DNA of 64,000 nucleotides from Sinohyriopsis cumingii (lineage: Eukaryota > Mollusca > Bivalvia > Unionida > Unionidae), in contig CM068841.1 of the NCBI GenBank assembly GCA_028554795.2, forward strand, positions 21,748,308 through 21,812,307, given 5' to 3'. The position numbers and the translations under genes were made by a program. Below are positions 1 to 14,000 of the stretch, in pieces (position 1 is the first letter of the stretch; the number at the start of each line of letters is the position of its first letter). Below the pieces are notes generated by a model. The model saw only the letters and a program-made list of their open reading frames with translations. It ran no database searches and had not been told where the DNA came from.

Positions 1-3000
1 ACAGTTCATTTATTGCATTCTATTTATCCTTTATTAATATAACATGATGCTTGGATGCATCTGTTACTAGCACACACCTAAAACCAACAGTCATTGCCCA
101 CGCACATTTTAAGCCGTACTAATATGGGTTTAGTATTTATGCTAATAATTACAATTATATTGATTAATCCTTCCTAAACCTATACACGTTCTAGTCTGTT
201 TAGAAATTTTTTATGACCGAGAAAGTAAAAGTGGGAATGTTTATTCAACGGTAAACTTTTCCCAATTAATAAATATACGTTATATATTGTGATATGTCAC
301 TCTCAACAGGTTAACTCTCAGATCCTGACCTACTAAGAGTAAGACTGAAACGACACATAAATAAAACAAAAGTTAACACAAATCAATTTAAATAGCACAT
401 TCACATTACACATAATATGATACTATCACAGTCGTTACTAACATGGTAAAGGATCAACAAACACAGGTGTGCTAAGTTGTGATTGACATTCACATTTTTA
501 TAAACGAAAGCGTGGTCGCCATTTTGTTATAGTGAGTCTTAAAAGTCTGCGTGCGTAATTGACAAATTCATTTAAAATTATGGATAACATTTAAAATTAT
601 GTGCACCACAAGAATTCCAGCCATTCAGTAGTAGTTGCTGATAATTTCCTAAGAAATAGGCTTGGTATGTTCGGGAGGTAATTATATGTGTATGCAAGAG
701 AATAGCTTAGCTTAAAACTGGCGACACCTGGTGCTGGCAAGGAAAGGTATTGGGCAAGAACTATTGCCGTTTGTCTATGTGAAATCGACAGGAAAAGACA
801 ATTTTAGTACGGCTGCATTCAAAAGGTAGCGGGCTTAGATCCTAACGTTAATGGGATCGGGTAAGTATTCCCGAAGAAACGTAATTTACTTAAAGAATAC
901 GGTTTTAGTGTGAAACCTAAACTATAATGGTTATGCGGGAACTTATTGATGCACGCACAAGATGTATACTGCTTGATGTCACTACTAGGTTATATGAAGC
1001 CCCTGACTTTTCATGCAGTATAATTTTACTTCTAGGGGTTGACAATGATGACGTGTTCAAGCACATGGCGTTTTAAAATATTTTTTTTTAGCATTTCTGT
1101 AGTAAAACAAAAATGAAACTCTGGATTGATTGTATGAGCTCATTATAGTACCTCTACTTTTATATCCTAGAACAAATGTTCTTTTGAAGCGTTCAATGAT
1201 AACCTAGAACAAATATTCTTTTTTAGCGTTCAATGTTTTTACGTGCTGTTGCAGTAAACAGGTTGGTAGGGATGTGGGTGGGTGCAAAGGTTACTAAGTA
1301 GGTAGGTAAATGAACTGACAGTATGTCAGCACCATATTTGAAATACAGCACCAATTAAAGGATTAAATTCTAAAAAATATTAAGAGTTAAAAATACAACT
1401 ATAAAAGACCTTAGTCTGATTTTTAATTTTTGGGCATTTTGTGTACATTGTCTGCTGGAGACATACGTAGATTACATTTCACACATTGCAGTATTTACCT
1501 GTCCGCAAACCCTTAAAACCCCTAAGACTAGCATCATTGTATATGGACTGTCCTTATAGCATGTACTTACCTACAGAATATATCTAATTACTAAACGAAA
1601 GGAAGATAAACACTGGTATGCCTTAACTGCCCAAATTTGGCCGTACAGTCCTGTGATTAGTATATGCAGTTACAGGAGAGGTGTAAAATTGTCATCATGT
1701 TATCAACAAGTATTGTGTTTTTGAACTCTCAGTGCCATTCTCCAAGTAGCCATTTTATCCCTGCCGATTGTTATATCACTCTTCTGGTAGTTGTGAGAAC
1801 GCGGAAAAGTATCAACTGCCTTTCATATTTGAATGACGCTCTTCGCGTTTTGCATAGGGTTAGATTTGTAAAGATAAAGAATTGTCCCGGTTTTCCTCAC
1901 TGGCTATACTAGCTATTTATGTTTAAAAACAGTATATCTTAGTACTGTTAAAAGCACTTCTAATTCCATTTATTTTGGTGTATGATTGATGGGTGTAATA
2001 TGTAGTATATAGTATGAAGCTTGGCTTTACTTCATATAGCAACTTCCTAAAAACTGCTAGCTCTGCTTGATCATTACACTTCCCGGAATTCTGAGATAAA
2101 TTGTCAAAATAGGAGCCAATAACTTTTTTACATTTTATGTATTTGGTAACTGATTCATTGCACTTTCAGTGGCTGATATTGTCTAGTCTGGCGAAATTGG
2201 TTCATCTATTTTAATAAGTGTTATATATTGTGTACTTTGTAACAATTCAGGCAGAGTTTGAAAGCCATCATTTTGGTTAGATTTATGCTTAGATCTTATA
2301 CTATTTCAACAAGCTCAATACCCAAAGAAATTTCAGCCACAATACTTTAATGTAACATTGATATATGAAAATATTCTCTCCACTGTACTTGTTACAAATC
2401 GAAAGAACTTCACCTGACACATGCCACTCTCGCAAAGTTCATAATATATATAGAGAGAGCTGAGTACAGAAATTATGTTATTTTTCCCTAACGTAGTCCT
2501 ACTGCTTCTTATAAGCGGAAGTTTAGGGGTAAGTTTGCAGACAAGTCGGTTTATGAAAGTAAGGTCAGTATTGCTCGGATGATGTAATTGACTAACCAAT
2601 CGGGAGACAGAGATTTTACTAGCTATCGGCCTAAGATATTGACTTGCCAGACGAGTACCAGCGGAAAATGTTTTGGATGTGTATAATCATACCATTTCTA
2701 TCTTAGTCACTGGCATTCACATTACAAAACAGAACAGTGCTTTTTGCATTATATCATTGTCTTAAATTATATTTGTGTACTTAGGCACAAGCTATTCTCC
2801 GTTTGTAAAATTTGATCTAAGAGATTGTGTCTAATTTGATAGCTTAGAACATTTCATGAGTTTCTATACCTAACGTTTAATATTTTTGTACCCATGTGTT
2901 TAACTCCATTGTGACCATTCCTTTGCAGTATTGATAAACTTTATATGTTTACAGGTTTTTAGCAAATGTTTCCTTTCAGTTATGCTTTGTCTTATAAATG

Positions 3001-3022
3001 CGTTTACCTTTTATTTTTTCAG
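1..3022. other. Non-coding, probably intron or 5' flank of integrin alpha gene A
   Basis: AT-rich sequence with no open frame that I recognise and no clear repeat. Earlier exons of the + strand integrin alpha gene (the beta-propeller and most of the thigh) are not visible here. The stretch is therefore more likely a long intron than the gene start, but that is inference. Confidence 0.5.
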
Positions 3023-3178
3023 TCTACATCTGACCTTGTAACTAAAATCCGGTTCCACACAGAATATGAACTTGTCAATTTTGAATTATTTAAACTTCCG
3101 CAACGAACATTGCAGCCCGTATTAAATCTTTTTGATGGTTCTCAAGCGAAAGACTCCATCAAGACAATCACAAAAGAG
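3023..3178 (+). CDS. Integrin alpha A exon (end of thigh domain)
   Basis: The exon has a TTTTTTCAG acceptor and a GAG|GTACAG donor. It is 156 nt, phase 0 on both sides, and encodes 52 residues starting STSDLVTKIRF. It joins in frame to the exon at 6356, whose first residues (IEFQKDCPNNDC) fit the cysteine-bearing thigh/calf-1 junction of integrin alpha chains. Taken alone the similarity is weak; the placement rests on splice sites and phase. Confidence 0.75.
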
Positions 3179-4979
3179 GTACAGCTCGTACAGATAATTT
3201 TAATGGAAAGTTTCATACCACACAGCCTTCACATCCATCTCTGATATATCGTATTCGTCACAATATAGCACCTTACCTAACACCGTAGTATCGTTGAATG
3301 TAAGTTTGGATGAATATTACATCATACAGGTGTTTAGGACTCGAGAAAACTATGCTATACGCTGGATATCACGATGATATCGTTGAATAAATCATAAATC
3401 AACCCGTTTTGATATGCCGCTCAATTTTTATTTAGCACAGTTTTAAAAAGCGTCACTATGTAGTTAAACAGGAAAAATTAAAAGGAACTGATATTATCAA
3501 ATCGTCCCTCCACTACTCTGTTGTATTCCGCTGTATTTATAACGCCACTCCGTGCCTCTATTTTTCCTGAAAAATATTCGCAGAAACATTTATTATTATA
3601 TTCATTATGGTCTGGATGAGATTTCAAAGAGCATCAATATGGGCATGTATTGCATAACCAAGGCTAGGTCAAAAGCGATAGAAGAAATTAGACTAACAAG
3701 GTCCTGAAATGCTGAACTTGTGGTCAAACAATTTTTAATGAGATCACGATCACTTTTATTAGCGTCAAAACGTCACGTCAAAATAGTCGCTCGTCACGCC
3801 CTGGTACAACATTTAGAAAAGAGACATATCAGAGTGATAGGGTAGCGCTAAATCCTTAACACTATGTTAAATAATATAATCACAAATATAGGTTGAAATT
3901 ACATTTATAAAATCTTTTTCAGTTAGTTCTATAATTTGTTATCCGATGAGCAATCGTGTACAATTTTTATGTTCATGCAAGCACTACTATTATATTTCAC
4001 ATGTCAGAAGCGCTCAAGACGTCCATCAAAAAACTTTCAAAAAGGAATTCTTCGCTGCATTTGACCATAATGATATTTGTGATAGCCAACAAGTTTAATA
4101 TCACAACACGCTAAAGATTAAAAGAAGTTTAGGGGTTCTTTTCATATGGAAAAGCACTTATAATACATTATATGATACCTTAGAGGTAAAACGACTCTAC
4201 GAAAATATCACGGACTCTGTTCTTCATATCAATCCAGCATATTTGCTGCAGAATGTTCTGAATGAGACAACATATTTTTCCTGGTTTGCTTTGTGGATTT
4301 TAACGTCATTTTTGCAATATATTTTGTGGAGGAATGACCTTAGAAAACACCGGAATGAACGACCAAACCTTGGGAAGCTACTGTCAAGCCTTATCACATG
4401 CCCACATTAACCAAGCCGAGACTCGAACTCGCGTGACGTGGGATGTCAGTGTTCTGTAAAGTCTTTAGGCCACTTGGCCACCAGGGACCCTACATTTTTT
4501 CTTTAAAATGGTTGATAACATTTGGAATATTTTCTCAATGAAACAAAATTTAGAACAAAAATGTATACAGCTGAAATGGGATTAACTTTATCTGTTTGTT
4601 ATTTGGGGGAAGGAGACTAAATCTTCTCCAGATAAGTTAGCAGTGAGTGCAAATTTAAGGTTCCTTGAACTTAAAACTCACGGACCACCTAGCAGATTTA
4701 TTTGAAGGTCGTACCATTTTGTAAATTGCGATATATACAAATAATTCAGAGATAATATACATCCAGTTTACCCATTTTAGGATTGTTTTTTGATCCCTTA
4801 TGTACCTCGTGCGTGCAGATTCTCTCTGTCATATAAATGTACAGATGTTATCTTGGCCTGTATGTTCACTATTTGCTTTCTGGATATAAAATATTTATTC
4901 ACCTGTCGAAAAGCTTGTTTACCTCGAAAGGCCGGAAAACTATTTTATCTTATCGCTATTATCAATTTTATACAAATTT

Positions 4980-5055
<76 letters not shown>

Positions 5056-8000
5056 CATACATACATACATACATACCTAGGTGCGTGGGGGGAGGGCGGA
5101 TATATCCACATGTGAAAACGTATCAAATAATTGGAGTGGCCGTTTCTGTTAGTATTTTATCTACTCCTTAATGAGAGCAAAATTGATAAAAACGTGAGTA
5201 AAAGCTGAAACAAGAACACAGTTATACAAAATCCTGCACGGCATGTGGCTTTGGGGATATTCAGGTGATTTCTATTGATGCAACATCTAACTCTCTAATT
5301 GTAAATCCGTATGGCAGGCTGGCGTATGAGATGAAAATATCTGTCTTATGGTTGAAACGTTCACCGGTCCCATATTGTCGCAAAACTACTTTGTTTATTT
5401 AATTTGTATGATTTTCCCCAAGTCTGCCGAGTGTGTTAAATTTAACGCGCAAAAAGGCATGGTTGTATATATAGTTCGTCTAACAAGTCGATGAGGACCG
5501 GTTTAGTCATCTAGTGTTATAGCGGGAACAAATGGTCTATGGGAGCGTATGTGGCCGATGAGGCCGATGTGCGTCCTGAATGTTTTGTGGCATTGAGGAC
5601 ATGAGATGGTAGCAACGCTGATGGTGGGTTTCGTGGCTCGGGGTTTCTTGGCTTCCCTCCGTTGTTCTGCCGCGGCTGTCATGTTGGCCTTGCAAGCTGC
5701 AGCAATTTTAGTGATGGACGAGCCCCAGACGAAGCTGTCCTGGGCAGTCTGCTCATACTTTCATAGCTAATGCCAAAGTTCTTCAATGACGTCTTCAGCC
5801 TGTCATTATATCGTTTTATTTCCTTTGTTCGTTTACCTTGTTCAAGCTCACCATCAAAGAGTTGTTTCGGAAGCCGGTGGTCTGGCATGCGAGCTGCATG
5901 GCCTGCCCATCGCAACTGTGATTGCATCAAGATGGTGTAGATACTGAGCAGGCTTGCTTGGGCAAGGACCTCAGTAGAAATAGATGGGGCATAAACACCC
6001 TTTCCTGGTCAAAAAGGCAACAAAGATTTATTTTTTAAAAATAGTTCTTATGACATGTTGAACCAAGATGATGCACATACACAGACACACAAACGCACAC
6101 ACCCACATATATTTTTCTGTCGGCCTTTCGTTGGAATGGTCACCAAACAAGACAATGAGTTACAGAATTAGGAATATTCAACGTCAGATATGTGATACGT
6201 AGCTAATATACATGATGAAATATTACAGATCGAATATGTAGCGGAGAAAAGTATTTGTGACAATGGGTGATATTCTCGGTTGTATTCACATAACTGGAAA
6301 TAATTTAAAGTATTGGTGCATGTTTTGTGTTCTCATCTTACATTTATTTTTTCAGATTGAATTCCAGAAGGATTGTCCCAACAATGATTGCAATACAGAC
6401 TTGCATTTGTCAGTGAAAGAGGATCTAGCAAATGTTTCTGAATTGTTCATCGATGAATTGGAATTTCTAAAGTTGAATGTATCAATTACAAAGACAGGTG
6501 ATCCAGCCTATGGCACCGGCTTAACTATAATCTTCCCTAAATCCTTCAAATACAAAAATGTAGAAAAGATCGAAGGAGATACAGATATCCAATGCAGTTT
6601 TCAGATTGATGAATCAAAGGCAAGGGCAGGAGGTGCACTCAGAGTCCGATCAACAAAGAACGAAACAGTTCTTGTCTGTAGCTATGGCAACCCGATGCGA
6701 CAAGATGGTGGTGTGAAGTTTCAGGTTGTTTTTGTGCCATCCGTCTACACCGAGACTCGCTTTCAGTTTTATTTCAACGCCACAACGCAAAGCAATGAGA
6801 AGGAATGGAAAGACAACAGCGGCATGGTTGATTTGGAAGGCAAAAGGAAGGTGGTTACGGCTTTTAATGGGTAAGATGACTGGCTTCCTAACGTATACTT
6901 AAAAAAAGTGATGCACCTACCCTCAATAAAGAGTAAGCAAACTAGATTTTCTCTATAAACATATCAGACACACTAGCATATGTATGTTGGACACAAAACA
7001 TTTCTTTTCCATTGATCATGGAACTCGGTTGCTTCTAAATTATTGTGGAAACACCAAATAGCAGAATCTTGCATATAAACAAATAGGTGTATAAAAAGTG
7101 AAAATTTCTTGGTGACCCATTCATGCGCATATTTCTCTGTGCATTCGTGGGTATAAATCCTATAATAGGACACGAAAATTGTATCTAATTAGAATTAATC
7201 ATATTATTGTCGCTGCTACTCATGTGAACGTTGATTTGTCTTTTTATATGACTTCCTCAAAATATATGCTTATCATTTTATGATTAGGTGTGGCTCATTA
7301 AATTCACTTTCTCTTTTCTCTTCACGCAGACTCTCAAGGCCAAATTCTGTATCGATGCGTGCTGGACGAGATACCTACGAGGTGAAGCATATCTTTGATT
7401 TGCTTAATCAAGGTCCAAGTCCCTTGCCAGCGGCCGTTATGTACCTGAAATATCCCTACGTGGCGATGAATGGAAACTTCTACCTCCGATTACTGGGAAA
7501 CCCTGATGTAAGCAGCATACCTTTGAACTAGTAAATTAAAATCACCATATATGTACCTGTCTTTCTGCGTAGATGTCTATTCTGTCTGTGTACGCACTTT
7601 TTAAGAAACTTGCTGACTGGTTCTCATACATGTAATAGCAACTGTTTTATGTCCATGCAGGTTTTCATTGTTTATTTTCGGCATTGCTTGGTTGCTTTTA
7701 GTTACATTTTGTCAGAATTAGTATTTATTTATAACTATAAGGTAAGGTACTCATGTTGATTATGCTGTATGGTCTATTATGGAGTAATTTGGTTTTGGTA
7801 CGATGAGTAACTCTTTGGTCTGAATTGAATAATTTATTCTACGGCAACAACTTTTCTCATTTTATCTAATCTAAGTCATTTTTTCTCTTAAATTTTCCAG
7901 GTACTTTCGAAACGCACTATCATTCATTAATTTGAAAAGATCCTTCTCAAACTAATTTTTGTTTTGTTTTCAAACTTTTATATTCAATTCAGTATATCGT

Positions 8001-11000
8001 TCCATCCATGCTTTTTAGCTAAACCCTGATACTCTACGAATTTGTGCTAATTGTAGTCCCAAATACCTTAACCATAATGCCTTAAACACATTTGCCCAAA
8101 ATTTTCAAAACATGTCTGCCAATATCTGTATGTTTCTTTGCAAATATATATAATGTTATGCTCCCACATTTTTCAAATTAAAAACAAGATTAATAATAAT
8201 GATTTCATTCGGTTTCAGTTTACAAGGTTATTCATCCTTGCTCAAACAGTCTTTAAGATTGTTCATCTTATTATTTTTATATTTTTTTCATTAATTTGAA
8301 AATTATTAATAGGGGCTAATTTTATTGTTCTTGCTTAAAAAGGGAGCGTTCCCTTTTTGATAGCGTCTTTGCCTTGATCCTGGAAGTGTGAAACCTCTTC
8401 CACCAAATCTTTCCCCAGTCAAATTAGGTCAAAGACTACCAGTGGCAATTGACAGAGCAAATGAATTATGTTACCTTATGTCAATAATTAAAGCTACGTT
8501 TGAAAATTCTTATGTAGACTATGGCTCCAAATCTTTACTTTCATCTTTCTTTTAAATTTTTTTTTAGTTAACAAACGTCTATCTAATACATTTGACTGGT
8601 TTGCTTCAAGTCTAATTGATTAGTTTTTCTGCGCGTACATACGTACACACACATATCCAGTATATATTGAGTACAAATTAAAGAATCTCTAGTCTCTGTG
8701 ATAATGTTCTTTATTCATATTTATAAAAATGTGTTAATATTTTCATTCTCTGTAGAGAATGTCTGCAATGTGGCAGCTTATAGTGATGTCTAGCACTGGG
8801 GCATCATGCCGCAGACATGTAGCATGATGCATGATGTCCCACCCAGTCACATTATCCTGATACCAGGCCGGCCAGTCCTAACACTAACCTTTTAATGCTG
8901 AGCGCCATGCGAGGCAGCTGTTAGTACCATTTTGTTGTTGTAAGTCTTTGGTATGACTGGGCCGGTTATCGAACCCATGACCTCCCGCATCCGAGGTGGA
9001 CGCTCTAACCACTGGGCCACTGGAGCGGTTAAAGGAAACAATACTTCCAAAACTAGTTTCCATGTACCATGCAATAACTGATTGCCTTCCATCAGGATAT
9101 TTATTTTTAATTTGGGTTTAAAAAATCTTCACAAAAGCCAGCCTTAGAATACTCTATATTTATGTCATAACGTTATTTCTAAAGAATAACATTTTGTTCG
9201 CGTGTTAGACCTTTTATGATCCATGTAAAAATATTCTGGAACCTGATCGTGTTAGTAACAAAATAAACTGAGGTTTTCGTTATAGCTAATTCACAGTTTG
9301 TACACGTATCCTATCTTATATATATGAAGGAAGATATATTTATAAAATCTTTCCCTTATATTTTATATCGTAGCAGGAGTTAATGTTTCTATGTTGTTAA
9401 TAATAACTGATATTCATGATTATTAATTATTGTACATGTTTTGCAAGTCTTCAACAATTTCAAATAACATATTATTTTCAGATATGGTTGCAACTGGACT
9501 ATTTCTTAATTGATCATCAACGCATTAGTTACTAGCACAACCAGAATCACCAGCAGGATTCTTAAGCTGTAATGAGACATTATTGCCCATCTATAAACTC
9601 TCTTTAGATCACCAATTTTTTAACATAAGTGTCTTGATTAAGTTGACGCTTGACCCAATATCATGTCTAAATATTTCCCATTCACTGTAAATTTATGTGG
9701 TCTCTTGTACCCGAGTGATCTAAAGCGCGCGCCTTCGTAGACCACCGACGTCTCACTTCCGTTCATGTTGGTTCAAATCAAGGATTGGTCAACGTAGGGT
9801 ATGTGAGAAAGCTTGCCACTAACTTTCCGTGTGCCGGTAGCTCTTCCCGATATTTTTCCATGTTCTTTCGCCACCAAATGTACTGGCCGACATGTAAAAC
9901 CTATCATGTATTGAAATATGCCCCAAACCCACACAACCAAACCACCTATACAATTTTATATTTTAATCACCCATAAGTATAGCATTGAATGACAATGATG
10001 CTCTATTTTTCTCATCATAAAATGTATATATTATGTTTTGCCCCTTATTTAATTTAGTGCAAGCGTTGCTCACATTATTGTGTCATCATAACCAGTATTT
10101 CCTGAGTTTCTGTCTTGCATGTTTAAAATGATGTTGACAGTTATAATATCGCCTGGCTTTTAAAAAAAAACATCTTGTCTAATGTTTTAATCTGACCATC
10201 AGCTTGTTAACTTCATCGTCATTTTTATTTTTTGGGGTTTGAACATTATTATCAGTTTTTATTTGAGCTCTTTGAATTTCATTATCAACAAAGTTTATTA
10301 CCAGAATGTTACGGCTCTATCTAAATATTGTTTTGCCACATCTACATGTATTTTTGTTCGGACTTTGATGCATTAACATTATTGATGCGAAAGATAAAAT
10401 CTTTAAATTTACTAATAACCCAAATTGCGATCTTGTCGAATTGCCCGTTAAATTATTTTAAACATATTAACCATTTAAATTACAAATGCAACCAATTATT
10501 ACTATTATTTTATCACCTAAATATAATTCTATCAAATTTTATCAATACAACAATGATGCAATTGTTCTTATCTTGAGTGTTAGAAAAAACTTAGGTCTCC
10601 TAAACCTTTTAGTAATTTTTCCTGATAGTTTTTACAATTCAAGCTATATTTTGGACATGATACGATGTGTTTGTCTGTTAGTTTTAATACTGATTTTAAT
10701 GTTATCTGGTTTATATTATTCATTTAGATAAAGATAAAGTTGTATTCAATAAGTCATCAATACACGAATTATAATTTTAAAACTTTTAGATGACCTTTTA
10801 CATGTACTGGATATATCCCTTTCAAAATAAATACATGTATCGTTACTTTTCGAGGATTTTTAATTGATGCAAACATAATGCTGAGACTATATAAAGTAAT
10901 TAAATTACTAATTGCATCGGTAATTTCTGTGCAAATAGTATGCGACTAATGCAAACAATGGGGGGTGCGTGGCCTGGGCCTGACGTCCCGCTTGCCAAAG

Positions 11001-14000
11001 GAAAGTGAAGCGTCTCTCATAGCCTCTCCTTCCCAGGTGTAGTGATCGCCGCAGGACCACTGTCTCGCTCTGCGGGGCAGGAGGTTACTTGCATATGGCC
11101 TCTCCTACACTATTGTGTCCACAGCAGCACCTTCACGCGGTGCCCCCTGTTTTAACAGAGCCTGCTGTGTGGCGCGACCGAGTACCCGGCGGTATAACTG
11201 GGTGGGCAGACTGGGCTCATTAGCCTTGGCAGGCAACCAGTCTAAGAGAAGGGAAACTCTGACCCCAAACCCGGGCAGATGAAGCTCGTTAGCCTTGTCA
11301 GGCAGTTCATCTAGGAGAAGGAAACTCTGATTCAAAACCAACCAAGTCCCATCCATTGGATTATGGCTCCACTGCCTTGTGGATATCTTCGGGAGAAGGA
11401 AAGGCTACGGGAGTAAACCCAGACAGAAAATCAGGAGTGGAGCCCCTAAGGCGGCTGGGGGTCGACTACGACCTCCTTCCGGCAGCTCCTGCATCCAAAC
11501 TGGTGCCAAATGTCATGCTCAGCATTCCTTTGGACCCCACCAGCAAGGACGAGAGGGGGATCCTGACGTCTGGGCAGCCCAGGATCTCCATATTCCACGC
11601 CCAGGCTTGCGCCCTGGAGAGGACACTCCAGTCTCGCTACTGAGTGAGGAAACAACACGGAAGCTGACAGTTTACGGGTTATAAGTCCCACCCGATTGGC
11701 GTAGGGAAGGGGCGCCACGGGTCAGCTTTGACGGTGGGAGGGATTATCGTGTCCCACTGGCCAACTATCGCCCGCCTCAAGCCGGGCAGCCCCCGGTCAA
11801 TAAGGTGTTGACCCGCCATCGTCTGCCTGCTCCAGTGGGTGTCTGGAGCTCAGTGTGTTGTTCAGCATGACAAGAAGACGGTAATTCCACACCAGACAAA
11901 AGAAACAAGAAACCAATAAAGAAGACTCCAGCTCTTCGATTTGCAAGCTGGAATGTGCGCACCATGTGTACAGGCATCTCCGATGACCTCAGAGAAGTGG
12001 ACGACACCAGAAAGACGGCCATCATCGATAGAGAACTCACCAGACTAAATATCAGCATAGCTGCCCTCCAGGAAACCAGGCTCGCCTCTAGTGGCTCCCT
12101 CAGAGAGGAAAACTACACCTTCTTCTGGAAGGGTCGAGAACCTGAGGAGCCCCGTCAGCACGGAGTGGGCTTTGCCATCAAAAACAATCTCCTGGCCTCG
12201 GTTGAACCTCCAACAGGGGGCACTGAGCGTCTCTTGTCCATCCGCCTCACCACTACTTCAGGTCCTGTCAACATCATCAGTGTCTACGCCCCAACCCTCA
12301 CGTCATCAGAAGACGTGAAGGATCAGTTCTATGAGCAGCTGGACGAACAGATCAAAGGATGCCCCAAAAATGAACCACTATTCCTCCTCGGCGACTTTAA
12401 TGCCAGAGTAGGTGCGGACCATGAGTCCTGGCCTACCTGCCTCGGATATCATGGCACTGGAAAGACCAACGAAAACGGCCAGAGACTGCTGGAGCTATGC
12501 ACCTACCATGGCCTGTGCATCACAAACACCTTCTTCCAGTGTAAGCCACAACACAAAGTGTCATGGAAACACCCCAGATCTCATCACTGGCACCAACTCG
12601 ACTTGGTCATCACCAGGCGCTCTGCCCTTAACAGCGTCCTCTCCACCAGAACCTACCACAGTGCAGACTGTGACTCCGACCATGCCCTTGTGAGCAGCAG
12701 AGTGCGACTACAGCCACACGTGCTACACCGCACAAAACCAAAAGGATGTCCTCGCATAAACACTGCACAGATGTCAGTCCCTGCCAAGGTGGAGGAGTAT
12801 GTGTCTGCCCTGAACAAGGCTCTCCAGGACCTGCCTGAGTATGACGCTACAGCCAAGTGGAACGCCATGAAGGATGCCATCTATAGTACAGCTATGTCAA
12901 CGTTTGGCAAGAAGGAACGACCCAGCCAGGACTGGTTCAATGCACACCTATCAAGGATGGAACCACAAATCGAGGAGAAACGAAAAGCCTTCATAGCTTA
13001 CAAAAAATGCCCTAATGAACCGACGCTTGCTGCTCTCAGAAGTGCCCGAAGTAACACCCAACGCATTGCTAGACAGTGTGCGAACGAGTACTGGCAACAA
13101 CTGTGTGAAGGGATCCAGCGCAGTGCCGAGTCCGGACACATCCAAGGCATGTACAGTGGCATCAAGAAGGCTCTAGGCCCTACAGTGAAAGGGGTCGCTC
13201 CCCTGAAATCCCTGACGGGAGAGAAGATCACAGACCGTGGGCAACAGATGGCCAGATGGGTGGAGCACTACTCAGAACTATACTCCAGAGAAACGTCAGT
13301 CACTGATGCAGCCCTCAGCAGCATAAAGAATCTGCCCACCATGGAAGAGCTCGACAAAGTGCCAACCTTAGAGGAGCTCAGCAAAGCAATCGACTGCCTT
13401 CCAAACGACAAAGCACCAGGTAGTGACAGCATCCCGCCCGAAGCTATCAAACGTGGAAAACCAGCATTGATTAAACCACTGCACGAGCTACTTTGCCGCT
13501 GCTGGGAGGAAGGAGTAGTTCCCCAAGACATGCGTGATGCCACAATTGTGACCCTTTACAAAAACAAGGGCGACCGCAGTGACTGTAATAATTACAGAGG
13601 GATCTCGCTCTTGAGTATTGTTGGTAAAGTGTACGCCCGCATCATACTCAACAGGCTGCAGTTGCTGGCAGACCGTGTGTACCCGGAATCACAGTGTGGC
13701 TTCAGAGCAGGCAGGTCGACGACAGACATGATCTTCTCCCTACGACAACTCCAAGAGAAGAGCAGAGAGCAAGGTCAACCACTCTACATGATGTTCATCG
13801 ACCTCACCAAGGCCTTTGACTTGGTCAGCAGGAAGGGCCTTTTTGAACTTCTGAGTAAGATCGGTTGACCCCCAAAACTCCTCAGCATGATAATCTCTTT
13901 CCATGCAGATATGAAGGGAACAGTCCTGTATGATGGATCATCCTCAACTTCCTTCCCAATTAACAGTGGTGTGAAGCAGGGCTGCGTGCTGGCACCAACA

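Noticed and set aside
4790-5115. Open frames across the (TA)n/(CATA)n tract
   Set aside because: Simple-sequence translation with no coding support.
8940-9030. Functional tRNA gene
   Set aside because: Box A and B are present but no cloverleaf is kept, and a SINE body is attached. The same holds for the heads at 4313-4492, 9696 and 54673.
11356-11684. Short open frames in the LINE 5' region as ORF1
   Set aside because: Three overlapping frames in different registers and on both strands, without a gag-like zinc knuckle or coiled coil; GC-rich sequence keeps many frames open by chance.
13866-13868. TGA in the LINE ORF as a selenocysteine codon
   Set aside because: It falls at a site that is normally Cys, but there is no selenoprotein context and retrotransposons are not known to use selenocysteine. 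A one-base change is simpler.
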